A stretch of 64,000 nucleotides of DNA. Source: Iodobacter ciconiae (lineage in GTDB: Bacteria; Pseudomonadota; Gammaproteobacteria; Burkholderiales; Chitinibacteraceae). Location: the NCBI RefSeq assembly GCF_003952345.1, contig NZ_CP034433.1, positions 1,054,001-1,118,000 on the forward strand, in the 5' to 3' direction. Below, piece after piece: positions 17,386 to 26,056 of this stretch (position 1 is its first letter; the number at the start of each line of letters is the position of its first letter). Made by a program: the position numbers and the translations under genes. The notes under the pieces are model-generated. The model saw nothing but the letters and a program-made list of their open reading frames with translations. It did not search any database and was not told the origin of the DNA.

Positions 17386-20300
17386 ATGCCTGTTTTTTCC
17401 AAGCTACTGCGACGTTTTTCTGCCTTTTTTCGCTGGCATTGCCGCGCCCTGCTGCGGGTGCTGGCTGGTGTCAGCCTTCTCTTTTGTATGGTGGTTCTTG
17501 CATGGCAGTTTTATGTGCTGCCCCGTCTGGATGAATATCGTCCATGGCTGGTACAAAAACTGGTTGATGCAACTGGTAGTCAGATCGAAATGGGGCGTTT
17601 GTCAGGCGGCTGGAGGGGCGTTCATCCTTTTTTACGGGTGGACCATTTCAAAGTCTACAGCGCCGGGCAGCCCGGTTTACAGCTGACTTCGGTTGATGCT
17701 GATTTATCCTGGTGGACGCTGGTGCATGGTGAATTGCTCTTTAGCCGTCTTGCCACGGTAGCGCCTCATTTAAATTTGCGCCGTGATCAAAATGGGGTGT
17801 GGTTTGTGGCGGGTTTTCAGTTGAAAAGAGGGGCTGAAAAAAATGAAAACCGTTTCATTAACTGGTTGCTAGCTCAGGGTGAGCTGAAAATCAGCGACGG
17901 CAGGCTCAGCTGGCTGGATGAGCAAAACGGAGCGGGTGAGCAGGTTTTTTCCAAGCTGGATATGCATATCAGGCAGCGTTTTGGTGCCCATCGATTCGAG
18001 CTTTCCGTTTTACCGCCGACTGCTGTGGCTGACAGATTGAGCTTGTCCGGAAGCTGGCGGGGCAGAGATGTGGGCGAGCTGAAAAATTGGTCCGGACAGA
18101 TAAAACTCGATATGCCTCGTGTAGATTTACAACAACTGGCAAAAAGATTACCGCATGAAATGAGGTGGTTCACTCAGGCGGGTGGCGAAGGTGGCATGAA
18201 AGGAAGTGTGCATTTTGCCCACGCCGGGGTTGAGAAAATAGACACGCAGTTAAAAATAAAAAATTTGACACTGGCTTGGCCGGATGCGGCACAGGCTGTG
18301 TTTTTGCCAGTATTTGATGGCGGGTTTATTTGGCAAAACGAGCAAGATAAGCAGTCTTTACGTCTGAAAGCCGCCCAGGTTGCAACAGCAAGTGGCGAGC
18401 TTTGCAGAGATTGTCGTCTGGATTACCAGCAGGAAAATGCGGGCAAACAGCGTTTAGTGCTTCAGTCATTTAATTTAAATGGTTTGGGTGCGTTTTCTGC
18501 CTGGCTGCCTGCTGCTTATCAGGACGGCGCAATGAAGGGAAAAATTGAGCATTTGAGTATTAACTGGCAGGGGCCCTGGCAGAAAACAAAAATCTACAGT
18601 GCAGAAATCGATGCAGAATCGCTTGAGCTGGCTTTGCCACAGCAGGGCTTGCCTTTACTGGGGCGGTTTGATTTAAAAGCCAGGCTGGATCAAAACACGG
18701 GTAAGGCTACCGTAGCAAGTCGTGGTTTATCGCTCACTTTACCCTCGCAGTTTGTAGAGCCACTGTATTTTGATCGTTCAAGTTTTACGCTGGTTTGGCA
18801 GCGGGCTGCGCCAGGATGGAGGTTTAATGTGCCACAGGCAGAGCTGGCTAATGCAGATACGCATTTAAAAGCCAGTGCACAATATATCTGGCCGGGTAAG
18901 GGGCTGGGACATCTTGATTTAAAAGGGGAGATTCGCGAGCTGCAAGCCAAACGTGCTTACCTGTATTTACCCCGTGCTGCGGGGGATGAAACCTTGCTTT
19001 GGCTAAAAACATCTTTGTTAAGTGGTAAGGCCGTGAATGGCCGTGCCGAATTACGCGGTAACCTGGAAAACTTTCCTTTCCGTAATCCTAAAGATGGCTT
19101 GTTTAGAATTACGGCAGACGCTAAAGATGTTGCTTTGTCCTATGCCGATGATTGGCCGGCTATTGAACATATCGATGCCTTCCTTGATTTTCATGGTGCA
19201 GCGATGGATATCAAAGCCAGTAAAGGTAAAATTTTTGCAGTGAATCTACATAATGTGGCGGTATCGATTCCGGACATGGATACGCTGTCTCCGATGCTGA
19301 ATGTAAAAGGCAAGGCACAGGGCGCAACTCATGAATTTTTGCGCTTTGTGCACCAAAGCCCTGTTAAAGAAAGCACCGAAGGATTTATTGATGATTTGAA
19401 AGCGGAAGGGGAAGGGGAGCTGGATTTACAATTAGCCCTGCCCTTAGAAAACACCGATGCTAGCAAAATAGCGGGTGAGTACCGTTTTTCGGAGAATAAG
19501 CTTGATTTTGGCGGTGCGGTGCCGCTTCTGAGCAAAGCCGATGGGAAGATCGGTTTTACCGAACAATCGCTGACCATTAAAGATGCGCATGCTCAGGCAT
19601 TGGGTGGTAGTGTAAGGCTCTCTGGCACAAGCGATGCACAGGGCGCTTTACAGCTGAATATGAACGGCCAGGCGGAGATTCAGGAGGTGGCAGGGCGTTA
19701 TGGTGTGCCGTTTAAGCAACGTTTACACGGCAAGGTGCCTTATCAGGCCAGCTTAAATACCGGGCAGGCTCAGTATACATTGAGTATTCAATCGCCATTA
19801 CAAGGTCTAAGCGTTGATCTGCCTGCACCACTGGTTAAAAACAGCGCGGATAACAGGCCGCTGCGTTTACGTTTGAGTGGTAATGCAAATGATCCTACTT
19901 TATTGGAATTTGCTTACGACAGGGGCTTGCAGGGGCAGCTTTTATTAGGTGATAAGCCGCATGGGCAGATTATGCTGGGCGCGGGCACGTTACCGGCGAT
20001 GCCTAAAGCAGGCATTCATATCAGCGGAGGCTTGCCAGAGTTAAATGTACAAAGCTGGCTGGCGCTGGCTGATGAGCTGGTTGGTGATCAGGCTAGTGCA
20101 AGGCCGGGTCTTTTGAGTGCGGATTTACGCTTTGGCCAGGTCATGAGCTGGGGCAGACGCTTGAATGATGTACGGATTAAGGCGCAGGAGCAAAGTGAAT
20201 CGCTCTGGAAGGGCAGTATTGATAGTCAGGAGCTGGCAGGTACTTTTGACTGGAACGGTCATGAAAAAGGTAAGTTAAGCAGCCGCCTAAGCAAGCTATG

Positions 20301-21174
20301 GCTGCCATTTCAGACCTATGGCACGGTGAAATTGGCATCGCCCTTGCAGCAGCTGCCTGCCCTTGATTTACAGGCTAGTGATTTTCGCTATAAGAATTTA
20401 CAGCTGGGTAAGTTAGAAGTCGATGCAGTACAGCAGGGGGATAACTGGCGTTTAAGCGGTGTGAATATCAGTAACCCTGATGGCAAGCTGAATATGAACG
20501 GTGTATGGGGTAAATCACCGGGCCGAATCAGTGGCAATTTTGCGATTGAAACTGAAAACCTGGGTAAATTGCTAACCCGCTTAGGAGTGCCGGATACGAT
20601 GCGCCGTGCACCGGCAAAGCTCAGCGGTGATGTGGCATGGGATGGCGAGCTGTTCCCGCCTGATTTCTCCACCCTGCAAGGTAAGCTGCGCGTGGATGTG
20701 GAGGCCGGGCAGTTTGCCAAGATTGACCCGGGTGTGGGGCGTTTATTATCCATTCTTAGCCTGCAATCTCTGGCTCGCCGTGTGCAGCTTGATTTCAGGG
20801 ACGTGTTTTCCGATGGTTTTGAGTTTGATTCAATCCGTGGTGACAGCGTGATCGACCGGGGCGTGGCACGCACCGATAATCTGGTAATTACCGGGCCTGC
20901 CGCGCAGGTTTTATTCAGAGGCGATGCTAATTTTATGGCCGCCACACAAAACTTACGGGTACGGATTGTGCCGGTGATCGGTGATAGTGTGGCCGTGGCT
21001 ACTGCCATTATTAATCCGGTAATTGGCGTGGCAACCTTTTTATTGCAGCGTGTCTTAAAAGATCCGCTTGGCCAGCTGGTGGCTTACGAGTATGACATCA
21101 CGGGCAGCATGCTCGACCCGCAAATTAAAAGTGTAAGCAGCCCTATGTCACGCATGCCCTTCAATAGAAAATAG
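17386..21174 (+). CDS. yhdP: YhdP family (TIGR02099) AsmA-like envelope protein
   Basis: A 1262-residue protein with one N-terminal membrane helix (about residues 23-45) and a very long periplasmic beta-rich region. This is the architecture of the AsmA-like YhdP/TamB superfamily that bridges the envelope and moves phospholipids to the outer membrane. The C-terminal AsmA-like portion (about 1080-1250) includes GDVAWDGELFPPDFSTLQGKL, GVGRLLSILSLQSLARR and LDFRDVFSDGFEFD, well conserved in this family. It is followed by a nitrilase-family gene (17 bases) and then tldD. yhdP-nit-tldD is a widespread proteobacterial gene order, which supports the call. Confidence 0.93.
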   Translation: MPVFSKLLRRFSAFFRWHCRALLRVLAGVSLLFCMVVLAWQFYVLPRLDEYRPWLVQKLVDATGSQIEMGRLSGGWRGVHPFLRVDHFKVYSAGQPGLQLTSVDADLSWWTLVHGELLFSRLATVAPHLNLRRDQNGVWFVAGFQLKRGAEKNENRFINWLLAQGELKISDGRLSWLDEQNGAGEQVFSKLDMHIRQRFGAHRFELSVLPPTAVADRLSLSGSWRGRDVGELKNWSGQIKLDMPRVDLQQLAKRLPHEMRWFTQAGGEGGMKGSVHFAHAGVEKIDTQLKIKNLTLAWPDAAQAVFLPVFDGGFIWQNEQDKQSLRLKAAQVATASGELCRDCRLDYQQENAGKQRLVLQSFNLNGLGAFSAWLPAAYQDGAMKGKIEHLSINWQGPWQKTKIYSAEIDAESLELALPQQGLPLLGRFDLKARLDQNTGKATVASRGLSLTLPSQFVEPLYFDRSSFTLVWQRAAPGWRFNVPQAELANADTHLKASAQYIWPGKGLGHLDLKGEIRELQAKRAYLYLPRAAGDETLLWLKTSLLSGKAVNGRAELRGNLENFPFRNPKDGLFRITADAKDVALSYADDWPAIEHIDAFLDFHGAAMDIKASKGKIFAVNLHNVAVSIPDMDTLSPMLNVKGKAQGATHEFLRFVHQSPVKESTEGFIDDLKAEGEGELDLQLALPLENTDASKIAGEYRFSENKLDFGGAVPLLSKADGKIGFTEQSLTIKDAHAQALGGSVRLSGTSDAQGALQLNMNGQAEIQEVAGRYGVPFKQRLHGKVPYQASLNTGQAQYTLSIQSPLQGLSVDLPAPLVKNSADNRPLRLRLSGNANDPTLLEFAYDRGLQGQLLLGDKPHGQIMLGAGTLPAMPKAGIHISGGLPELNVQSWLALADELVGDQASARPGLLSADLRFGQVMSWGRRLNDVRIKAQEQSESLWKGSIDSQELAGTFDWNGHEKGKLSSRLSKLWLPFQTYGTVKLASPLQQLPALDLQASDFRYKNLQLGKLEVDAVQQGDNWRLSGVNISNPDGKLNMNGVWGKSPGRISGNFAIETENLGKLLTRLGVPDTMRRAPAKLSGDVAWDGELFPPDFSTLQGKLRVDVEAGQFAKIDPGVGRLLSILSLQSLARRVQLDFRDVFSDGFEFDSIRGDSVIDRGVARTDNLVITGPAAQVLFRGDANFMAATQNLRVRIVPVIGDSVAVATAIINPVIGVATFLLQRVLKDPLGQLVAYEYDITGSMLDPQIKSVSSPMSRMPFNRK

Positions 21175-21191
21175 ATATTGAGCGAGAGAAA

Positions 21192-21995
21192 ATGAATACT
21201 TTGCTTGCAGCAGCGATTCAAATGGTGTCTGGCCCAAGCGTGGCGGCCAACTTGATTACTGCCGCACGTTTGATTAAAAACGCTGCAAATGCAGGTGCCC
21301 AGCTCATTGTATTGCCCGAATATTTTGCGATTATGGGTAATAAAGACACGGATAAAGTGGCGGTTAAAGAAGTTTTTGGGATCGGGCCAATCCAGCGTTT
21401 TTTAGCGGCTGCCGCTAAAGAGTATGGTGTCTGGTTGGTAGGAGGCACAGTGCCCTTGGCTTGTGGGGATGAAGCTCGGGTAAACAATAGTTGTCTGGTT
21501 TACTCACCGGCCGGGGAATGTGTGGCGCGCTACGACAAAATGCATTTATTTGGTTTTGATAACGGCACGGAATGCTTTCGGGAGGCCGATACCATTTTAG
21601 CAGGGCATCAGCTCGTGGCCTTTGATACGCCCTTTGGCCGGGTGGGTTTATCGGTTTGCTACGATTTACGTTTTCCTGAGTTTTTCCGTGCCATGCTGCC
21701 GGTCGATTTTATTATTTTACCGGCGGCGTTTACCCAGACCACGGGTGAGGCGCATTGGGAAGTATTGCTTCGCGCCCGTGCCATCGAAAATCAATGTTAT
21801 GTGATTGCCTCAGGACAAGGCGGCGAGCACATCACTGGCCGCCATACTTTTGGTCACAGTATGCTGATCGACCCATGGGGCAAGGTGCTGGCCTATCAGG
21901 CCAGCGGCGAGGGCGTGGTGATGGCCGAATTAAAAGCCAGCCAGATGGACAGAATAAGACGCATCCTGCCCGCCTTAACGCATCGCTTACTTTAG
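21192..21995 (+). CDS. Carbon-nitrogen hydrolase (nitrilase/omega-amidase family)
   Basis: A 267-residue cytoplasmic amidase of the nitrilase superfamily. The catalytic triad is visible: Glu43 (VLPEYFAIM), Lys116 (YDKMHLFGFD) and Cys156 (LSVCYDLRFPEFFRAM). The Nit1/YbeM-type branch hydrolyses deaminated glutathione or related omega-amides; the exact substrate is inferred. gagaga precedes the ATG by about 6 bases. It is probably co-transcribed with yhdP; a long hairpin separates it from tldD. Confidence 0.92.
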   Translation: MNTLLAAAIQMVSGPSVAANLITAARLIKNAANAGAQLIVLPEYFAIMGNKDTDKVAVKEVFGIGPIQRFLAAAAKEYGVWLVGGTVPLACGDEARVNNSCLVYSPAGECVARYDKMHLFGFDNGTECFREADTILAGHQLVAFDTPFGRVGLSVCYDLRFPEFFRAMLPVDFIILPAAFTQTTGEAHWEVLLRARAIENQCYVIASGQGGEHITGRHTFGHSMLIDPWGKVLAYQASGEGVVMAELKASQMDRIRRILPALTHRLL

Positions 21996-22012
21996 TGAGC
22001 GTGAATGGTTTT

Positions 22013-22135
22013 AAAAGGTCTGTAGATACAGAGCACTCAGAGAATACGGAGCACACAGAGAAAACCAAGGGGATAACTCAAGCTTTTCTCTGCGATCTCT
22101 GTGTGCTCATTTATCTCTGTGTCTACAGACCTTTT
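22013..22135. repeat. Long imperfect palindrome between nit and tldD
   Basis: The 21-base outer arms (22013-22033 and 22115-22135) match at 20 positions, and a second nested pair (gagcacacagag/ctctgtgtgctc) pairs perfectly. The whole 123-base unit would fold into one extended hairpin. It resembles a dispersed intergenic palindrome rather than a terminator because there is no isolated T run. Confidence 0.8.
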
Positions 22136-22255
22136 GGCTCTTAGTCTGAATATGTGATGATCTTTTGAGCCTTAAGGGGATTTCTCGCCTTCCCTGAGTC
22201 CTAAAGATAGTGTGTAATACCTTTCAATAATCTGATTCACACAAGCGACAAAACA

Positions 22256-23695
22256 ATGACTCATCTAGAAACTGCCCGCCAGACGTTGCTGACTCCTTTT
22301 AATCTTGACGATGCCAAACTCGATCAAGTGTTTGGGCAGATGCTGACGCATGATATTGATTACGCCGATCTGTATTTTCAATACAGCCGTAGCGAGGCAT
22401 GGAGTCTGGATGAAGGGATTGTAAAGTCAGGCAGTTTTAATATTGATACCGGTGTGGGGGTTCGCGCTGTATCAGGAGAAAAAACCGCGTTTGCCTATTC
22501 TGACGACATCAGCCTGAATGCGCTGACTCAGGCTGCAGCCGCAACGCGGGCGATTGGTCGTCAGGGCGGGCACAATACGGTGGCATTAGGCCGGGATATT
22601 GTGGGTCATTCGCTTTATCAGCCGGTTGATCCGCTGGCGAGTCTGGATGAGCTGGCAAAAGTGGCGCTGCTCGAAAAACTGGAGCGCACTGCCCGCAGCC
22701 TGGATAAGCGTGTGGTGCAAGTGATGGCGAGCCTCGCTTCCGAGTTTGAAGTGGTTTACGTGGCTCGCCACGATGGTCATCGTGCCGCCGATGTGCGTCC
22801 GCTGTGCCGCTTGTCTATTCAGGTGATTGTGGAAGAAAACGGTCTGCGTGAGCAGGGCAGTGCAGGCGGTGGTGGCCGCTTTGCCTATGGCTATTTTGAT
22901 GATGCTGTGGTGCTGGATTACGCAAAAAAAGCAGTCGATCAGGCAGTGCTTAATTTACATGCCCGCCCGGCGCCTGCCGGTGAAATGACCGTGGTATTGG
23001 GTTCGGGTTGGCCGGGTATCTTGTTGCATGAAGCGATTGGCCATGGCCTGGAAGGCGATTTTAACCGCAAGGGCTCTTCTGCATTTAGCGGCAAGATTGG
23101 CCAGCAGGTTGCGGCTAAGGGTGTAACCGTGGTGGATGATGGCACCATCCTTGACCGCCGTGGCTCGCTCAATATTGATGACGAAGGTAATCCGACACAG
23201 CGCACCGTATTAATTGAAGACGGTATTTTAAAAGGCTATTTGCAAGACAGCCTGAATGCCCGCCTGATGAATATGCCTCTGACCGGCAATGGCCGCCGTG
23301 AAAGTTTTGCTCATCTGCCTATGCCGCGTATGACCAATACCCTGATGCTGGGTGGCAGCGCGGAGCCTGAAGAAATTATCGGCTCGATCAAGCGTGGCCT
23401 CTATGCGGCTAATTTTGGCGGGGGGCAGGTTGATATCACCAGTGGTAAATTTGTATTTTCTGCTGCTGAAGCGTGGTGGGTGGAAGACGGCAAGCTGATG
23501 TATCCGGTGAAAGGAGCAACCCTGATCGGCAACGGCCCTGATGTATTAACGCGCGTTTCGATGATCGGCAACGATATGGCGCTGGATCCGGGTGTGGGCA
23601 CTTGTGGCAAGGAAGGCCAGAGCGTGCCTGTTGGTGTAGGGCAGCCTACCCTGCGTATTGACGGTGGCCTGACAGTAGGTGGTACGGGGGGCTAA
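22256..23695 (+). CDS. tldD: Metalloprotease TldD
   Basis: A 479-residue protease subunit that with TldE (PmbA) degrades unfolded or modified peptides and processes microcins and CcdA. The zinc motif HEAIGHGLEGD is visible, with H258, E259 and H262. The N-terminal domain has the typical DYADLYFQYSRSEAW start and the C-terminus ends QPTLRIDGGLTVGG. Full length. Its partner tldE/pmbA is not in this window. A second palindromic repeat follows its stop. Confidence 0.97.
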   Translation: MTHLETARQTLLTPFNLDDAKLDQVFGQMLTHDIDYADLYFQYSRSEAWSLDEGIVKSGSFNIDTGVGVRAVSGEKTAFAYSDDISLNALTQAAAATRAIGRQGGHNTVALGRDIVGHSLYQPVDPLASLDELAKVALLEKLERTARSLDKRVVQVMASLASEFEVVYVARHDGHRAADVRPLCRLSIQVIVEENGLREQGSAGGGGRFAYGYFDDAVVLDYAKKAVDQAVLNLHARPAPAGEMTVVLGSGWPGILLHEAIGHGLEGDFNRKGSSAFSGKIGQQVAAKGVTVVDDGTILDRRGSLNIDDEGNPTQRTVLIEDGILKGYLQDSLNARLMNMPLTGNGRRESFAHLPMPRMTNTLMLGGSAEPEEIIGSIKRGLYAANFGGGQVDITSGKFVFSAAEAWWVEDGKLMYPVKGATLIGNGPDVLTRVSMIGNDMALDPGVGTCGKEGQSVPVGVGQPTLRIDGGLTVGGTGG

Positions 23696-23735
23696 TCAGC
23701 CCGTGGCCCAAACCCACATCCTGAAATACAAAGGG

Positions 23736-23822
23736 CTCAGAAAACACGGCGTTTCACGGAGAAAATCCAATTTTTCTTCTATCTTTCTCCGTGCCCCTCT
23801 GTGTTCTCCCTCTTCTGCCGTG
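23736..23822. repeat. Palindromic intergenic repeat after tldD
   Basis: The core arms cacggagaaa/tttctccgtg flank a short pyrimidine-rich loop, with imperfect outer arms rich in cacgg and ccgtg. Its building blocks (cacggag, ctctgtg) echo those of the palindrome at 22013-22135, suggesting the same repeat family. Confidence 0.65.
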
Positions 23823-23944
23823 GTTTAAAATCTGGGTTTTGTACCGGGGTGGTGTTTTTGCCATTATGTACCGCATATCACCCATCCTATGTATCAATTC
23901 ATATTTGCAGCACTCCCCTTTGTTTAAAAGAGAGATTATAAAAG

Positions 23945-25011
23945 ATGGTGCATTTTCAGCAGATTGCGTTGGGTAATGGCGTATTTTTGGGTGAAATCTT
24001 ATTGGCTTCCAGCAGGTTAAATGCGCAAAGTCTGCCGATGGTTTTGAAGATCCGTGAGCAGATTGAGGCCTGGCGGCATGATTCATCGCTGGTGGCGGTG
24101 CTGGTGCGCGGTGAGGGTGAGCGGGCTTTTTGTGCAGGCGGTGATATTCGTGCGCTTTATCATGCCATGAGTCAGCCAGAATTCTTGTACGAAGGAGATG
24201 ATTTCTTTCGCCATGAGTATGATTTGTGCCGGGAATTGCACCGTTATCCCAAGCCGGTCATTGCATGGGGAAATGGCATTATTATGGGGGTGGTTGGGGG
24301 ATTTTTGCTGCGGCTAGCCACCGGATAGTGACTGAATCGAGTGTTTTAGCCATGCCGGAAGTCAGCATAGGCCTGTTTCCTGATGTGGGTGCCAGCTTTT
24401 GGCTGCAACAGTTAAAAGGACAGATGGGGCGTTTGCTGGCACTGACCGGCAGCCGTCTGAATGCGGCAGATGCGCTGGCTTTTGGTGCGGCGGAGTTTGC
24501 TTTGCCATCAAAGACCTTTGATGGCTTGATCGCTACTTTGCAAGAATTGCCATGGAGCGGCCTGGGGGAGCGTGATGCAGAGCTGGCCACTGGTGCACTT
24601 GCTGCCTTGTCTGCCGCCTGGCCTTGCCCCTTGCCTGAATCGGTGTGGCTGCCCCTGGCCGATGAAGTGGCAGCTATCTGCGCAGGTGATGATCTGCTTG
24701 CTATTTGTGAGCGGGTTCAATCGTACCAGGGTGATGCACCTGCTTTACATCTGGCTGCGGAGCTGCAGGGCGCGGGATCTCCGACTTCTATTTATTTAAC
24801 GTGGGAAATGGCGCAGCGGGCGCAATGGCTGTCTTACGATGAAGTGGTGGAAATGGAATGGACAGTGGCAAGAAATTGTTTACGCCATGGTGATTTTCAT
24901 GAAGGCGTACGTGCTAAGCTGATTGACAGGGACGATCAACCCCAATGGGAGCCCAAAGAGCTTGCCCTGGTAAAAGCGGCAAATATTGAATCTTTCTTTC
25001 GATCCCCTTGA
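23945..25011 (+). pseudogene. 3-hydroxyisobutyryl-CoA hydrolase-like gene with a frameshift
   Basis: A crotonase-superfamily gene of about 355 codons split between two frames. The first part (23945 to about 24290) has FCAGGDIRALYHAM, the oxyanion-hole region. The second part (from about 24290) continues ASHRIVTESSVLAMPEVSIG then LFPDVGASF, typical of the 3-hydroxyisobutyryl-CoA hydrolase branch of valine catabolism. The frames join at a run of five G (24286-24290): one more G would give MGGGWGIFAAASHR and a single full-length protein. It may be a real inactivating deletion or an undercalled homopolymer. All other expected regions are intact, favouring a recent event or assembly error. Confidence 0.8.
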
Positions 25012-25079
25012 AACTTTTTTAAACCACACCAATCTACCCGACATACACGGCTGATCCGTGCGAATGGAGAGACACGATA

Positions 25080-25760
25080 ATGCAACTGAATACTACCGCT
25101 TATGGCAGCTCTGCGCTGTCAACTGAGCGTAACCGGGTGTTACGTAATACTTACTTTATGCTGGCACTGACGATGGTGCCAACAGCAATTGGCGCTTTTT
25201 TGGGTATTGCTATGCAGTTCCGCATGTCGCCATTTATGGGCTTTATTGTTTTTATGGCGATTAGCTTTGGTTCTTTTTATGCTATTGAAAAAACCAAAGA
25301 GAGTGCGGCAGGCGTATTCATTTTGTTGGGCTATACCGGCTTTATGGGCTTGTGGCTATCGCAAATGTTGCAGGTGGCTTTGCGTTTTAGCAACGGTGCA
25401 GAAATGATTGCTATGGCAGCCATCGGTACTGGTGCGATTTTCTTTACCCTGGCTACGATTGCTACTGTTACAAAGAAAGATTTTTCCTTTATGGGAAAAT
25501 TCTTAATGATTGGTCTGGTGGTCATTATTCTGGCTGCGCTGGCTAATATTTTTTTCCAGATTCCGGCGCTGTCTCTGACTATTTCAGCTGTGGCAGTTCT
25601 GATTTTTTCCGGGTTTATTTTGTATGATGTAAGCCGGATTGTAAGCGGTGGTGAGACTAATTATGTGAGTGCTACACTGAGTCTTTACCTGAATGTTTAC
25701 AATTTATTTACCAGTTTGCTAAATTTGATCATGGCTTTTACAGGTAATAGTCGCGATTAA
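25080..25760 (+). CDS. BAX inhibitor-1/YccA-family membrane protein
   Basis: A 226-residue inner-membrane protein with seven hydrophobic helices. The N-terminal segment (STERNRVLRNTYFMLALTM) and the C-terminal YDVSRIVSGGETNYVSATLS followed by LYLNVYNLF are the conserved ends of the UPF0005/BI-1 family (YbhL, YccA). Relatives modulate FtsH or leak calcium, but the role here is unknown. ggagaga lies 8-9 bases before the ATG. A strong terminator follows about 100 bases downstream. Confidence 0.93.
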   Translation: MQLNTTAYGSSALSTERNRVLRNTYFMLALTMVPTAIGAFLGIAMQFRMSPFMGFIVFMAISFGSFYAIEKTKESAAGVFILLGYTGFMGLWLSQMLQVALRFSNGAEMIAMAAIGTGAIFFTLATIATVTKKDFSFMGKFLMIGLVVIILAALANIFFQIPALSLTISAVAVLIFSGFILYDVSRIVSGGETNYVSATLSLYLNVYNLFTSLLNLIMAFTGNSRD

Positions 25761-25861
25761 TGAAAGGGTAGAATTTAGAGATTATTTTTTATATTGTTTA
25801 TAACCCTTTGTTTTTTATGGAAAATAGTTTGTTTATGTTATCTTTCTTATTATGATTGATT

Positions 25862-25898
25862 AAAAACGCCGGAGCAGTTTGTTCTGGCGTTTTTTTTC
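25862..25898 (+). terminator. Rho-independent terminator after the BI-1 gene
   Basis: aaacgccggagcag pairs imperfectly with gttctggcgttt and is followed by a run of eight T. Confidence 0.85.
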
Positions 25899-26056
25899 TA
25901 TTGGGGTTTTACCGTATGTGGGGTAAATACAATGCACCCTATCCTCCTCGCTTGTTTATGTGCCCTTACGCCATAAATGTAATAAAAGTAATATTATTTC
26001 TGATGCACTAAACTGGCCAAGATGCTTTTTTCCTTTATGCCCCAAGCTGGCCAATT

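Noticed and set aside
20388..21008. 206-codon open frame antisense to the yhdP-like gene
   Set aside because: It has a Ser/Arg/Pro-rich low-information sequence typical of a shadow frame and lies wholly inside a well-supported gene.
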